Notes: generated by a model from the sequence alone, not told the origin. A DNA stretch of 64,000 nucleotides from Marivita sp. GX14005 (GCF_023370775.1 NZ_JAMCCQ010000005.1:1-64000); one strand, 5' to 3'. Positions 1 to 8,762 are shown, numbered from the stretch's first letter. Made by a program: numbers and translations.

Positions 1-15
1 GGAAAACGCATTTTG

Positions 16-46
16 AAGGCCAAGCCGTTCCGGTTTGGCCTTTTTT
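16..46 (+). terminator. Rho-independent terminator of the gene upstream of the window
   Basis: A 12-bp stem (AAGGCCAAGCCG with CGGTTTGGCCTT, one G-T pair) with a 3-nt loop is followed by six T residues. It sits at the left edge, so it most likely ends a rightward gene outside the window. Confidence 0.85.
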
Positions 47-107
47 GCGTTTGGGCCCGATACGCCGCCCTTTCCATGCCGACGCATGCCGACCGGTCGT
101 CCGGCGG

Positions 108-136
108 TTGACATTCGTCGCACGCGCCGATGCAAT
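108..136 (+). promoter_or_regulatory. Candidate sigma-70 promoter of the pagL-like gene
   Basis: TTGACA (108-113) is separated by 17 nt from TGCAAT (131-136). The spacing is ideal and it lies 35 nt upstream of the ATG at 171. It follows the terminator at 16-46, so transcription probably starts afresh here. Confidence 0.5.
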
Positions 137-170
137 CGGCCCGAAACAATGACCTGAAGGAAGATGCACC

Positions 171-692
171 ATGGCGGACGGGACGTTTGCGGCTTTGTTG
201 TTGATCGCCGGGTTGACCGATATGGGGATGTCCCATTGCGGCACGGATGAGGGCTGTCTTGGCCGTTCGGAGGTCACGCCGCGCCTGTCGATCTCGGGCG
301 GGCAAGTGCTGGAGAGACAAGCTGATGCAGCGGCCGAGGTCTATCTGCGCTACGATACGCGAACGAAGTTCGGGCCGTTCGGCACCGCGGCGGGGTTGTC
401 CCTTGGCGAGAATGGCGAAACCTGGATCGGCTATGGCGCCACCTATGCCCATTTCTTCGGCCAAAGCGGTGCCTATGCCGAATTGCATGCCATGCCGGGG
501 CTTTATTTCGACAATGGCGGTTTCGATCTGGGCGGTGAGGTGGCGTTTCGCTCCGGTTTGGAATTGGGATACGAGACTGTGCGCGGTTGGCGCGTTGCGC
601 TGAGTTACGATCACCGCTCCAACGCGGGGCTCTACGACGAAAATCCGGGCGTCGAGACTGTCCAGCTCAAGCTGTCGATCCCGTTGAATTGA
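171..692 (+). CDS. PagL-like lipid A 3-O-deacylase (acyloxyacyl hydrolase family)
   Basis: A 173-residue protein that fits the PagL family, outer-membrane beta-barrel enzymes that remove the 3-O-acyl chain of lipid A. The C-terminal part holds H148, S150 and E162 with the same spacing (His, +2 Ser, +14 Glu) as the PagL catalytic triad, in the string DHRSNAGLYDENPG. The end, KLSIPLN, is strand-like. The N-terminus (about 22 residues) is only weakly hydrophobic, so a signal peptide is not obvious. An AAGGAAG Shine-Dalgarno lies about 8 nt before the ATG. dgoK follows after 4 nt, so the two may be co-transcribed. Family assignment rests on the triad and overall size. Confidence 0.75.
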   Translation: MADGTFAALLLIAGLTDMGMSHCGTDEGCLGRSEVTPRLSISGGQVLERQADAAAEVYLRYDTRTKFGPFGTAAGLSLGENGETWIGYGATYAHFFGQSGAYAELHAMPGLYFDNGGFDLGGEVAFRSGLELGYETVRGWRVALSYDHRSNAGLYDENPGVETVQLKLSIPLN

Positions 693-696
693 CGCC

Positions 697-1563
697 ATGG
701 CGGATTGGATCGCGGTCGAATGGCGCGGTGCGCACTTGCGGATCTGGGGGATGTCTCGGGCCGGCGAGGTGCGGTCTTCGCGGGAAGTCGGCGCAAGTGG
801 CGCTGAAAAGCCGACCGATATCGTGGATGCGTTGACCGCCGTTTTAGGAGAAACGCCGAGCGTGCCGATATTGGCGAGCGGTTTGCCTGCGTTGATCGAA
901 GATCCCGAGCGGGGATACGTGCCGGTTCCCTGTGCGCCGCCCGGTCTGGCGAACGCCGTGAAGTGTCAAGGGGTGGGGCTCGATCTGTGGCTCCTGCCCG
1001 GTCTTCGGCAAGCGCAGCCGACGGATTTGACCAAAGGGGCGGAGACCCGGATCAAGGGCTATCTCGCGCTCAATCCTAAGTTCGACGGGGTGATCTGCCT
1101 GCCCGAAGCGCAGACCGTCTGGGCGCATATCAGTGCGGGCGAGATCGTTAGTTTTCGCAGTTTCCTGACCAGCACACTGCGCGATTGTCTTGCCCAAAGC
1201 AGGCTTTTGGGCGGCGCGGTCTCGGCAGATGCGTGGGACGAGGCCGCCTTTGTCGAAGCGGTGGCCGGGGCGATGACGCGCCCGGCAGAGATGGCGGCGC
1301 GGCTGTCTTCGTTGCGGGCCGCGCATGTGCTCGGGTCGGCGGATTCCGGGCAGGAAGCCGCGCGGCTTGCCGGCGTGTTGATCGGGGTCGAGCTTGCGGC
1401 CGCGCGCCCCTATTGGCTGGGCCAGCAGGTCGCGCTTGTTGGCGAGGACAAGCTGTGCCGCGCCTATGCCGCTGCGCTCGGGGCGCAGGCGGTGCCGGTG
1501 GAGCGGACTGATGCGGACCGTATGACGCTTGAAGGGTTGAAGGCAGCCTTTGCCGAGGCCTGA
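697..1563 (+). CDS. dgoK: Degenerate 2-dehydro-3-deoxygalactonokinase homologue
   Basis: A 288-residue protein recognisable as DgoK, the kinase of 2-keto-3-deoxygalactonate in the De Ley-Doudoroff pathway, along most of its length (for example NPKFDGVICLP at 126-136 and ELAAARPYWLGQ in the C-terminal part). The catalytic motifs are altered. The usual N-terminal D-W-G-T-S-N phosphate loop reads E-W-R-G-A-H (residues 8-13), the usual LPGTHxKW reads LPEAQTVW (135-142), and MTGEL reads LTSTL. The frame is intact, so it is translated but may be catalytically dead or altered in function. No galactonate genes are adjacent; glk follows convergently 14 nt away. Confidence 0.75.
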   Translation: MADWIAVEWRGAHLRIWGMSRAGEVRSSREVGASGAEKPTDIVDALTAVLGETPSVPILASGLPALIEDPERGYVPVPCAPPGLANAVKCQGVGLDLWLLPGLRQAQPTDLTKGAETRIKGYLALNPKFDGVICLPEAQTVWAHISAGEIVSFRSFLTSTLRDCLAQSRLLGGAVSADAWDEAAFVEAVAGAMTRPAEMAARLSSLRAAHVLGSADSGQEAARLAGVLIGVELAAARPYWLGQQVALVGEDKLCRAYAAALGAQAVPVERTDADRMTLEGLKAAFAEA

Positions 1564-1577
1564 GCCGCGCGCCGGCG

Positions 1578-2540
1578 TCAGGCCAGAAGCTCGACCAGAT
1601 GCGCCGCCGATCCGGTCAGCGCGGCGTAATCATCGGTTACGAGATGCACGGGAAACTGCGCCATGAAATCGGCGAAGCGGCCCTTGTCCATGAAGGCCGC
1701 GTGAAACCCCAAAGCGTCGAGGTGGGGCGCGAAATGCCTCGCCACGCCGCCGCAAAGATAGACGCCGCCGAAGGGCAGGTGAACCAGCGTCAGGTTGCCT
1801 ACCGCTCGCCCGAGCATGCGCACGAAGATGCACGCCGCCTCGTGGGCGCGCGGGTCGGTGCCATCCTCCAGCGCCTGCATGATGGCGGACGCCTTCAGCG
1901 CGCGGCTGTCACGCGCTTCCTCGCCGAGCCACGCATAGATGCGTTCGAAACCGCGCCCCGACACGATGTCTTCGAGCCCCGGCGTGCCGTGGCGCGATGC
2001 GATCCAGTCCAGCAGGCGCAGTTCGGTATCCGTCTGCGCGGGCAGGGAGACGTGGCCCGCCTCGGATGGCGGCACCAGCGTGCGATCCCCGAGCCGGTAG
2101 ACCGCGGCGGCGTTCATGCCCGTGCCGACCCCGATCACCAGCCGCGCGGCGCGTTCGCTTGCGGATCGGCCGGGGCGGATGGTCTGCACCGCGTCGAGAT
2201 CCAGATGATCGATCGCATGGCCCTGCGCCTGCAGATCGTTCAGCACGGCAACGGTGCGCGCGCCCGTCGCTTCGGCCACGGCGCTGCGGGTGACGATCCA
2301 GTCGAGATTGGTCAGCTCGCCCACCCCGTCGCGCACCGGGCCGGCCATGGCGACGCAGGCGGCGTCCGGTGTTTCCGGGCAATCGGCCATATAGGCGCGC
2401 AGAACCGCGCCGAGATCCGGATGATCGGCGTTGCGGAAACGCCGGATCGTGTCCTCGCGCACGCGCGCGCCGCGCGTCAGGGCAACGCGGGTGTTGGTGC
2501 CGCCGAGATCGGCGACGAGGGCGGTCAGGTCTCGGGTCAT
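1578..2540 (-). CDS. glk: Glucokinase (Glk, PF02685 family)
   Basis: A 320-residue ATP-dependent glucokinase that converts glucose to glucose 6-phosphate in the cytoplasm. Visible motifs are the N-terminal ATP-binding ADLGGTNTR (residues 10-18), the LNDL and GVGTGMN strings of the sugar site, EAGHVSLP, and SGRGFERIY. Length matches the bacterial Glk family. The start lies 1 nt after the stop of the beta-glucosidase, so it is the last gene of an aglR-bgl-glk transcript and would phosphorylate glucose released by AglA and the beta-glucosidase. It converges on dgoK with no visible terminator. Confidence 0.93.
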   Translation of the reverse strand: MTRDLTALVADLGGTNTRVALTRGARVREDTIRRFRNADHPDLGAVLRAYMADCPETPDAACVAMAGPVRDGVGELTNLDWIVTRSAVAEATGARTVAVLNDLQAQGHAIDHLDLDAVQTIRPGRSASERAARLVIGVGTGMNAAAVYRLGDRTLVPPSEAGHVSLPAQTDTELRLLDWIASRHGTPGLEDIVSGRGFERIYAWLGEEARDSRALKASAIMQALEDGTDPRAHEAACIFVRMLGRAVGNLTLVHLPFGGVYLCGGVARHFAPHLDALGFHAAFMDKGRFADFMAQFPVHLVTDDYAALTGSAAHLVELLA

Positions 2541-2541
2541 G

Positions 2542-3870
2542 TCAGGTCCGGGTCAGCGCGACTGTCAGGGCGTGATAGGAGGATTTGGGCGTGCGGTCCA
2601 GAGTGTCGAAATCGACATGCACCAGCCCGAAGCGTTTATCATAGCCAAGCGCCCATTCGTAATTGTCGAGCAGGGACCAGATGAAATAGCCCTTGACCGG
2701 CACCCCTTCTGCCAGGGCTTGGCGCACCATTGCGACATGGGCGTCGAGATATGCGATCCGGTGCGGATCGTCGATCCGGCCATTCTCGATGATATCAGGC
2801 GCGGCCATGCCGTTCTCTGTCACATAGAGCGGGAGATCGCCTGTATAGTCGCGTGCGGTACGGATGAGGAAATCGTAAAGCCCTTGCGGATAGATCTCCC
2901 AATCCATGAAGGTTTTGTCGAGCGGGCCTTCGATCTCGTGATGATGCGGCCAGGGGCCATCGTTCGGCGCGATCACCTTGCGGGTGTAATAATTGATCCC
3001 GCACCAATCGAGCGGGGCGCCGATCACGTCGAAATCGTCGTGCCATCCCTTCGGCATATGCGGGCCGAGCCCCTGCATCACGTTGTCCGGGTAGCATCCC
3101 TTGAACACGCCCGACAGGAAGAAGCGGTTGTAATAGCCGTCGTAAAGCGCTGCGGCGTCGCGTGCGGCCTCGCTGTCATCGGCGGGACTGGCCCATTCCA
3201 GGTTGAACACGCCGCCGAGGTTATCCAGGCCTAGCGCGCGCATCGTCTGGATCGCCCGGCCATGGGCCAGAAGGACATGGTGCATCGCGTGCGCCGTGGC
3301 GCGGATGTCTCGCAGGCCGGGCGCGTGCTGGCCGAGGAAATGCGACAGCCAGCCAACGCACCACGGCTCGTTGATCGGCGCGACCGAAAACATCCGGTCA
3401 CCGATGCGGCGCATGATGATCTCTGTGTAATCGGCGAACCAACCGGCGATATCGCGGTTGCGCCAGCCGCCCAGATCGGCGAGCGGCGCGGGCAGTTCCC
3501 AGTGGTAGAGCGTGGCGCAGGGTTTCAGCCCGCGCTCCAGCAGCGCGTCGGCCAGCCGGTCGTAGAAATCGAGCCCCTCTTCGTTGACCGCGCCGCGCCC
3601 TTCGGGCAGCACCCGTGCCCAGCTTGTCGAGAAACGATAGGCATCGAATCCGGCCCGCGCGACCAGATCGAAATCCTCAGCGAAGCGGTGGTAATGATCG
3701 CAGGCGATATCGCCATTTTCGGCCCGCACGACATTGCCGGGCGTTGCGGCGAAGCTGTCCCAATGGGTCGGGCCGGCCCCGCCGAAGCTATGGCCTTCGG
3801 TCTGGTAGCTCGATGTGGCCGTGCCGAACAGGAAGCCTTCGGGGAAATCGGCGCGGGTGAAATTCAGCAT
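2542..3870 (-). CDS. Beta-glucosidase, glycoside hydrolase family 1
   Basis: A 442-residue GH1 enzyme that hydrolyses beta-glucosides such as cellobiose. It has the N-terminal family signature FPEGFLFGTATSSYQTEG (residues 9-26), the acid/base glutamate in APINEPW (E168) and the nucleophile in YVTENGMA (E352). There is no signal peptide, so it acts on imported sugars. It sits between aglR (12 nt upstream) and glk (1 nt downstream). A beta-glucosidase inside an alpha-glucoside locus suggests that one regulator handles both sugar types. Confidence 0.93.
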   Translation of the reverse strand: MLNFTRADFPEGFLFGTATSSYQTEGHSFGGAGPTHWDSFAATPGNVVRAENGDIACDHYHRFAEDFDLVARAGFDAYRFSTSWARVLPEGRGAVNEEGLDFYDRLADALLERGLKPCATLYHWELPAPLADLGGWRNRDIAGWFADYTEIIMRRIGDRMFSVAPINEPWCVGWLSHFLGQHAPGLRDIRATAHAMHHVLLAHGRAIQTMRALGLDNLGGVFNLEWASPADDSEAARDAAALYDGYYNRFFLSGVFKGCYPDNVMQGLGPHMPKGWHDDFDVIGAPLDWCGINYYTRKVIAPNDGPWPHHHEIEGPLDKTFMDWEIYPQGLYDFLIRTARDYTGDLPLYVTENGMAAPDIIENGRIDDPHRIAYLDAHVAMVRQALAEGVPVKGYFIWSLLDNYEWALGYDKRFGLVHVDFDTLDRTPKSSYHALTVALTRT

Positions 3871-3882
3871 CGTTGGATTCCT

Positions 3883-4908
3883 TCAGCGCGGCGCCGGGCC
3901 GGTCGAGCGGCCGATGATCAGGTCGGCCTCCAGCAATTGCGATCCGGGCGCATCCTTCGGCCTTGCGATCAGCGACAACAGCATGTCCGCCGCCTGCCGA
4001 CCGGCTTGGCGCACCGATGAGCGCAGCGCTGTGAAGATCGGCACGTCATCGCCGTTCTGCAAATAGCTCAACTCGTCGTCAAAGGTGATCACCGACACGT
4101 CGCGCGCCAGTGTCAGGCCCGCCTCGTGAACCGCGCGGCGTACGCCGATGGCAGTGATGATAGAGGAGCACAGGAACGCGGTCGGCGCATCGCCGAGCAT
4201 CAGCATTTCCCTGGCGGCGCGATAGCCATAAATCTCGGTCATCTCGGCGCTGCGCATCAGCGCGGGGTCGGGCGCAAGCCCCTGCGCGGCCAGCGCGCGC
4301 TCATATCCGCTGCGGCGGCGGAAGGCGTAATCCATATGCTCCAGCCCGTTGAGCAGCCCGATCCGCCGATGCCCCAGTTCGATCAGGAATTGCGTGCCGC
4401 GCTCGAACGCGCCGCGATTGTTCACATCGACCCAGGAATAGGGCAGGTTCACATCGGTCGAGCGCCCATGCACGACAAAGGGCAACCCGATCCGCGACAG
4501 CATCGCGATCCGCACATCGTTGATGACCGGGCCGTGAACGATGATCCCATCAACCATCCCGCGCGAGCGGATATCCTGATAGGCGCTCGCCTCGTCGCGG
4601 TCCGCGATGAGTGACAGCACCATGTCATAACCTTCGCGGCTGTAGATCTCCCCGGCGCCGGCGATGAAATCGCCGAAAACCGGATTGACCATCTCGTGTT
4701 GGGTCGACACCGGGATCACGTGCCCAATCGCCATGGAACGCCCCGTGGCGAGGCCCTTTGCACGCGTGTTGGGACGGTAGTTCAGATCCTGCGCTGCTTT
4801 GAGCACGCGCTGCCGTGTCGCCTCGCTGACCTCCGGATAGCCGTTGAGCGCGCGGCTGACCGTGGTTTGCGAGAGCTTGAGGTGCTCGGAAAGTTGCTTG
4901 AGATTCAC
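3883..4908 (-). CDS. aglR: LacI-family transcriptional regulator of the alpha-glucoside locus (AglR-like)
   Basis: A LacI/GalR repressor of 341 residues. The N-terminal helix-turn-helix reads LKQLSEHLKLSQTTVSRALNG and is followed by the hinge region (NYRPN) and a periplasmic-binding-protein-like effector domain (GHRRIGLLNG, DVSVITFDDE). I chose the GTG at 4908 because the HTH begins at once and a GGAAA Shine-Dalgarno lies just upstream; the frame stays open to 5124 but that extension is basic and unlike the family. It is divergent from aglEFGAK and first in aglR-bgl-glk. The palindrome at 4917-4928 lies just upstream of its start, suggesting autoregulation. Confidence 0.88.
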   Translation of the reverse strand: MNLKQLSEHLKLSQTTVSRALNGYPEVSEATRQRVLKAAQDLNYRPNTRAKGLATGRSMAIGHVIPVSTQHEMVNPVFGDFIAGAGEIYSREGYDMVLSLIADRDEASAYQDIRSRGMVDGIIVHGPVINDVRIAMLSRIGLPFVVHGRSTDVNLPYSWVDVNNRGAFERGTQFLIELGHRRIGLLNGLEHMDYAFRRRSGYERALAAQGLAPDPALMRSAEMTEIYGYRAAREMLMLGDAPTAFLCSSIITAIGVRRAVHEAGLTLARDVSVITFDDELSYLQNGDDVPIFTALRSSVRQAGRQAADMLLSLIARPKDAPGSQLLEADLIIGRSTGPAPR

Positions 4909-4916
4909 GGGTTTTC

Positions 4917-4928
4917 CAAAGCGCTTTG
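4917..4928. promoter_or_regulatory. LacI-type operator 1 (CAAAGCGCTTTG)
   Basis: A perfect 12-bp palindrome with the central CG step typical of LacI-family operators. It lies 9-20 nt before the aglR GTG start, overlapping its Shine-Dalgarno region. Confidence 0.7.
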
Positions 4929-4977
4929 AAAGAGGTTGCGCGATTAACGCATAAATTCGTGAGTGTGGGAACCCTGT

Positions 4978-4989
4978 TTTAGCGCTAAA
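4978..4989. promoter_or_regulatory. LacI-type operator 2 (TTTAGCGCTAAA)
   Basis: A perfect 12-bp palindrome in the middle of the aglR/aglE intergenic region. It shares the AGCGCT core with the two flanking palindromes and the longer TTAGCGCTAA core with the site upstream of zwf (45696-45707). Confidence 0.7.
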
Positions 4990-5074
4990 CGCAAGCTGAC
5001 TTTCATGATATGATTGACAAGATCGCGTGGCTGCACGGATTGACAGAAGGTGTGAATTGCGCGACGCTGCGCCA

Positions 5075-5090
5075 TCCAAAGCGCTTTGGA
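5075..5090. promoter_or_regulatory. LacI-type operator 3 (TCCAAAGCGCTTTGGA)
   Basis: A perfect 16-bp palindrome, the longest of the three in this region, 57 nt before the aglE ATG. It lies downstream of a TTGACA at 5040-5045, a position suited to repression of aglEFGAK. Confidence 0.75.
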
Positions 5091-5147
5091 GTGATTCCGG
5101 GGCGAAGCCAACAAAGCGCGGCACTCGCGCAATTCGGGAGGACTTTC

Positions 5148-6416
5148 ATGCAAAAGACACTCACATCCGGCACCGCGATTCTCGCGCTCTGTGCCGGGGC
5201 CGCCTCTGCCGAGGATTTGACGGTGTTCGGGCCCTGGCTCGGCCCCGACCAGGCGATGGTCGAAGAGGTGCTGGCCGATTTCGCGGAAAAATCCGGTCAC
5301 AATGTCAGCTATGTCGGCTCCGACAGTTTCGAGCAGCAGATCGTCGTCGATGCCGAAGCGGGCTCCGCGCCGAACGTATCGGTGTTTCCGCAGCCGGGGC
5401 TTGCCTCCGACATGGCGAAGCGCGGTTTCCTGACGCCGCTCAAGGATGGCACCGCCGACTGGATTCGCGAAAATTACGCCGCCGGGGAGTCGTGGGTCGA
5501 TCTTGCGACATTCGAAGGGCCGGATGGCGAGGATCATCTCTATGGCCTGTTCTACAAGGTCGATGTGAAATCGATGGTCTGGTATGTGCCGGAAAATTTC
5601 GAGGATGCGGGCTACGAGATTCCCGAGACGATGGAAGAGCTCAAGGCGCTGACCGAGCAGATCGTCGAGGATGGCGAAACGCCCTGGTGCATCGGTCTGG
5701 GATCGGGCGGCGCGACCGGCTGGCCGGCGACCGACTGGGTCGAGGACATGATGCTGCGCACGCAGCCCCCCGAGGTCTATGACCAGTGGGTGAACAACGA
5801 GATTCCCTTCGACGATCCGCGCGTTGTTGCCGCGATCGAGGAATTCGGCGCCTTCGCGCGCAATGACGATTATGTGGCGGGCGGTGCAGGGGCTGTGGCC
5901 TCCACCGATTTCCGCGACAGCCCCAAGGGTCTCTTTGCCGCGCCGCCGCAATGCTACATGCACCGCCAAGCGTCCTTCATTCCGGCTTTCTTCCCGGAAG
6001 GCACCGAGGTCGGGTTCGACGCGGATTTCTTCTATCTGCCCGCTTATGAGAACAAGGATCTCGGCCAGCCGGTGCTGGGCGCCGGCACGCTTTGGGCGAT
6101 CACCAACGAAAGCGAGGCGGCGCATGATCTGATCGCCTATCTACAGACGACCGACGCGCATGAGATCTGGATGGCCAATGGCGGCTTCCTGACGCCGCTT
6201 CAGGGTGTCGACAGCTCCAAATTCGTGGACGAGCCGACCGCCAAGATGAACCAGATCCTTCTCGATGCCACGACCTTCCGCTTCGATGCGTCCGACCTGA
6301 TGCCGGGCGGCGTGGGTGCCGGCACGTTCTGGACGGGCATGGTCGATTACGCCGGCGGCGCGGATGCTGAAAAGGTCGCGAGCGACATCCAGGACAGCTG
6401 GGACGCAATCAAATAG
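5148..6416 (+). CDS. aglE: Alpha-glucoside ABC transporter, periplasmic substrate-binding protein
   Basis: A 422-residue family 1 extracellular solute-binding protein. The N-terminus (MQKTLTSGTAILALCAGAAS) is a classic signal peptide with cleavage likely after ASA (residue 21). I chose the ATG at 5148 because it gives this signal peptide and has a GGGAGGAC Shine-Dalgarno. It is the first gene of aglE-F-G-A-K, the order seen in rhizobial and rhodobacterial alpha-glucoside (sucrose, maltose, trehalose) operons. It would capture sugars in the periplasm for AglF/AglG. It is probably repressed by AglR through the palindromes upstream. Confidence 0.9.
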   Translation: MQKTLTSGTAILALCAGAASAEDLTVFGPWLGPDQAMVEEVLADFAEKSGHNVSYVGSDSFEQQIVVDAEAGSAPNVSVFPQPGLASDMAKRGFLTPLKDGTADWIRENYAAGESWVDLATFEGPDGEDHLYGLFYKVDVKSMVWYVPENFEDAGYEIPETMEELKALTEQIVEDGETPWCIGLGSGGATGWPATDWVEDMMLRTQPPEVYDQWVNNEIPFDDPRVVAAIEEFGAFARNDDYVAGGAGAVASTDFRDSPKGLFAAPPQCYMHRQASFIPAFFPEGTEVGFDADFFYLPAYENKDLGQPVLGAGTLWAITNESEAAHDLIAYLQTTDAHEIWMANGGFLTPLQGVDSSKFVDEPTAKMNQILLDATTFRFDASDLMPGGVGAGTFWTGMVDYAGGADAEKVASDIQDSWDAIK

Positions 6417-6507
6417 CGTTTTGCGAAAATGCAGGGTCGTCCGCCGTATAGGGCGGCCCGTAGCCCCAAAAACGCAAAGCCACGGCGCAGCTTCCGGGAG
6501 GGACGAC

Positions 6508-7509
6508 ATGAACCCCGCAATACAAGGTCTCGTGACCATTGCCATCGGTGTCGGCGGCTGCCTGGCGTATTTCTATTTCTCCAACCAGTTGCTCGACAAG
6601 GTGGTGTTTCCGGCGCGCGGGACGAACGCAGGAAAGAACATCAACCGTGCCAACATGGTGCGGCCATGGCTCTTCCTTCTGCCCGCCATCCTCGCGCTGG
6701 GGCTCTATCTTGCCTATCCGGTGTTCGAGACAATCCGCCTGTCGCTGACCGACCGCGATCAGGGCGGGGCGTTCGTGGGGCTGGCGAATTACCAGCAAAT
6801 GGCGTCGGAGCCGAAATTCTGGGAAGCGATGCGCAACAACATGCTTTGGCTCATCGTGGTGCCGGCCCTGTCCACCGCCTTCGGACTGCTGGCGGCGCAG
6901 CTCACCGACCGGATCAAATGGGGCAATATCGCCAAATCGCTGATCTTCATGCCGATGGCGATTTCCTTCGTCGGCGCGGCGGTGATCTGGAAGCTGGTCT
7001 ACGATGCGCGCCCGCCGGGAACCGAACAGATCGGCGTTCTCAACGCGGTCTATGTCTGGATGACGGGCAATGATCCGCAGCAATGGCTGACGATCCCGAT
7101 CTGGAACAGTTTCCTTTTGATGATCGTCCTGATCTGGATCCAGACCGGCTTTGCCATGGTGATCCTCTCGGCCGCCCTGCGCGGCATCCCCGAGGAAACC
7201 ATCGAGGCGGCCATCGTGGACGGAGCCAGCCCGTTGCAGATTTTCTTCAAGATCAAGATCCCGCAGATCGCCGGCACGATCGTGGTGGTCTGGACGACGA
7301 TCACGCTGGTGGTTCTCAAGATTTTCGACATCGTGTTCGCCATGACCAACGGGCAATGGGAAACGCAGGTTCTGGCGAATTACATGTTCGACAAGCTCTT
7401 CCGCGCGAATGACTGGGGTGTCGGATCGGCCAGCGCCATCGTCATCATGCTGCTGGTCACGCCGATCCTTGTCTGGAACGTGCGCAATGCCCGCAAGGAG
7501 ATGCGCTGA
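6508..7509 (+). CDS. aglF: Alpha-glucoside ABC transporter permease AglF
   Basis: A 333-residue inner-membrane permease of the MalF type with six or more hydrophobic segments. The EAA loop that contacts the ATPase reads EAAIVDGASPLQIF. The ATG at 6508 follows a strong GGAGGGAC Shine-Dalgarno; the frame is open further upstream into aglE but that part is not membrane-like. It pairs with AglG to form the channel. Confidence 0.92.
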   Translation: MNPAIQGLVTIAIGVGGCLAYFYFSNQLLDKVVFPARGTNAGKNINRANMVRPWLFLLPAILALGLYLAYPVFETIRLSLTDRDQGGAFVGLANYQQMASEPKFWEAMRNNMLWLIVVPALSTAFGLLAAQLTDRIKWGNIAKSLIFMPMAISFVGAAVIWKLVYDARPPGTEQIGVLNAVYVWMTGNDPQQWLTIPIWNSFLLMIVLIWIQTGFAMVILSAALRGIPEETIEAAIVDGASPLQIFFKIKIPQIAGTIVVVWTTITLVVLKIFDIVFAMTNGQWETQVLANYMFDKLFRANDWGVGSASAIVIMLLVTPILVWNVRNARKEMR

Positions 7510-7536
7510 TGGCCCGCGCTCACAAGGAGGCAAGTT

Positions 7537-8694
7537 GTGGATAACATCGCCGGAACCAAATCCTCGCTGACATGGGCGGTGCATATCTCGGTCGCGCTGC
7601 TGGTCATTCTCTGGCTCTTTCCGACGGTGGGGCTTTTCGTGTCTTCCTTCCGCACGGCGGATCAGATCTCATCGTCGGGCTGGTGGAAGGCGCTTTTCCC
7701 GACCGAGCAGAGCCTTGTCGTGCGCGCCGCTGGTGCGGATGCGCAGGAATTGCAAAACGGTGTCTACGTGATCGAGGGCAATCTCTTCACCGGAGAGAAC
7801 CTGCCTGAAGGCATCGACATGTCCGCCTGGGGCACGTCCTCACGCGATGTGGGCGCCTATGCCCCCGGCGACACGGCAGAGCTGCGCCGTGGCGGGACGA
7901 TCACGGTCGAGGCCAATGGCGATTACCGCATCGAAAGCGCCGAGGAAATCGGCGGCAACCGGGGCCAGCGCGTGTTCGTCACCGCCGAATTGCCGCCCGA
8001 TTTCACGCTGGCCAATTACGAGCAGGTGCTTTTTTCCGGCGACCGGACGGACAGCATGGCAAAGGCGTTCTTCAACACGCTGACGGTGACGATCCCGGCG
8101 ACGATCATTCCCATCGTGATCGCGGCCTTCGCGGCCTATGCGCTGGCCTGGATGGATTTTCCCGGTCGCGCGCTGCTGATCGCGGCGGTGGTGGGGCTCT
8201 TGGTGGTGCCGCTGCAACTGGCGCTCATTCCGCTGTTGAAGCTTCACCTCAATATCGGCATCGGCAAGGGATATCTCGGCACATGGCTGGCGCATACCGG
8301 CTTCGGTTTGCCTCTGGCGATCTATCTTTTGCGCAATTACATGGTCGGTCTGCCGCGTGACATCATCGAGAATGCGCGGGTGGACGGAGCGACCGAATTC
8401 CAGATCTTCACCAAGATCATCCTGCCGCTCAGCTTCCCGGCGCTGGCCAGTTTCGCGATCTTCCAGTTCCTCTGGACCTGGAACGACCTGCTGGTCGCCA
8501 AGGTGTTCCTGATCGACGCGACGGGGCAGACCACGGTGATGACGAACCAGATCGTCGAATTGCTGGGCACGCGCGGCGGCAATTGGGAAATCCTCGCCAC
8601 AGCGGCCTTCGTGTCCATCGCGGTGCCGCTGCTGGTGTTCTTCGCGATGCAGAAATACCTCGTGCGCGGGCTGCTGGCCGGATCGGTCAAGTAG
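7537..8694 (+). CDS. aglG: Alpha-glucoside ABC transporter permease AglG
   Basis: A 385-residue permease of the MalG type. After the first membrane helix there is a long, polar, probably periplasmic insertion (about residues 45-165), a known feature of AglG. The remaining helices and an EAA loop (ENARVDGATEFQIF) follow. It starts with GTG at 7537 behind an AAGGAGG Shine-Dalgarno. An ATG overlapping the aglF stop (7509) is in another frame. It works with AglF and the AglK ATPase. Confidence 0.92.
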   Translation: MDNIAGTKSSLTWAVHISVALLVILWLFPTVGLFVSSFRTADQISSSGWWKALFPTEQSLVVRAAGADAQELQNGVYVIEGNLFTGENLPEGIDMSAWGTSSRDVGAYAPGDTAELRRGGTITVEANGDYRIESAEEIGGNRGQRVFVTAELPPDFTLANYEQVLFSGDRTDSMAKAFFNTLTVTIPATIIPIVIAAFAAYALAWMDFPGRALLIAAVVGLLVVPLQLALIPLLKLHLNIGIGKGYLGTWLAHTGFGLPLAIYLLRNYMVGLPRDIIENARVDGATEFQIFTKIILPLSFPALASFAIFQFLWTWNDLLVAKVFLIDATGQTTVMTNQIVELLGTRGGNWEILATAAFVSIAVPLLVFFAMQKYLVRGLLAGSVK

Positions 8695-8762
8695 ACGCGG
8701 CACGTGGGCGTTATATCTAACACATCAGGCCCAAAACGGGCCGAACCAGAGAAAGACAAGAC

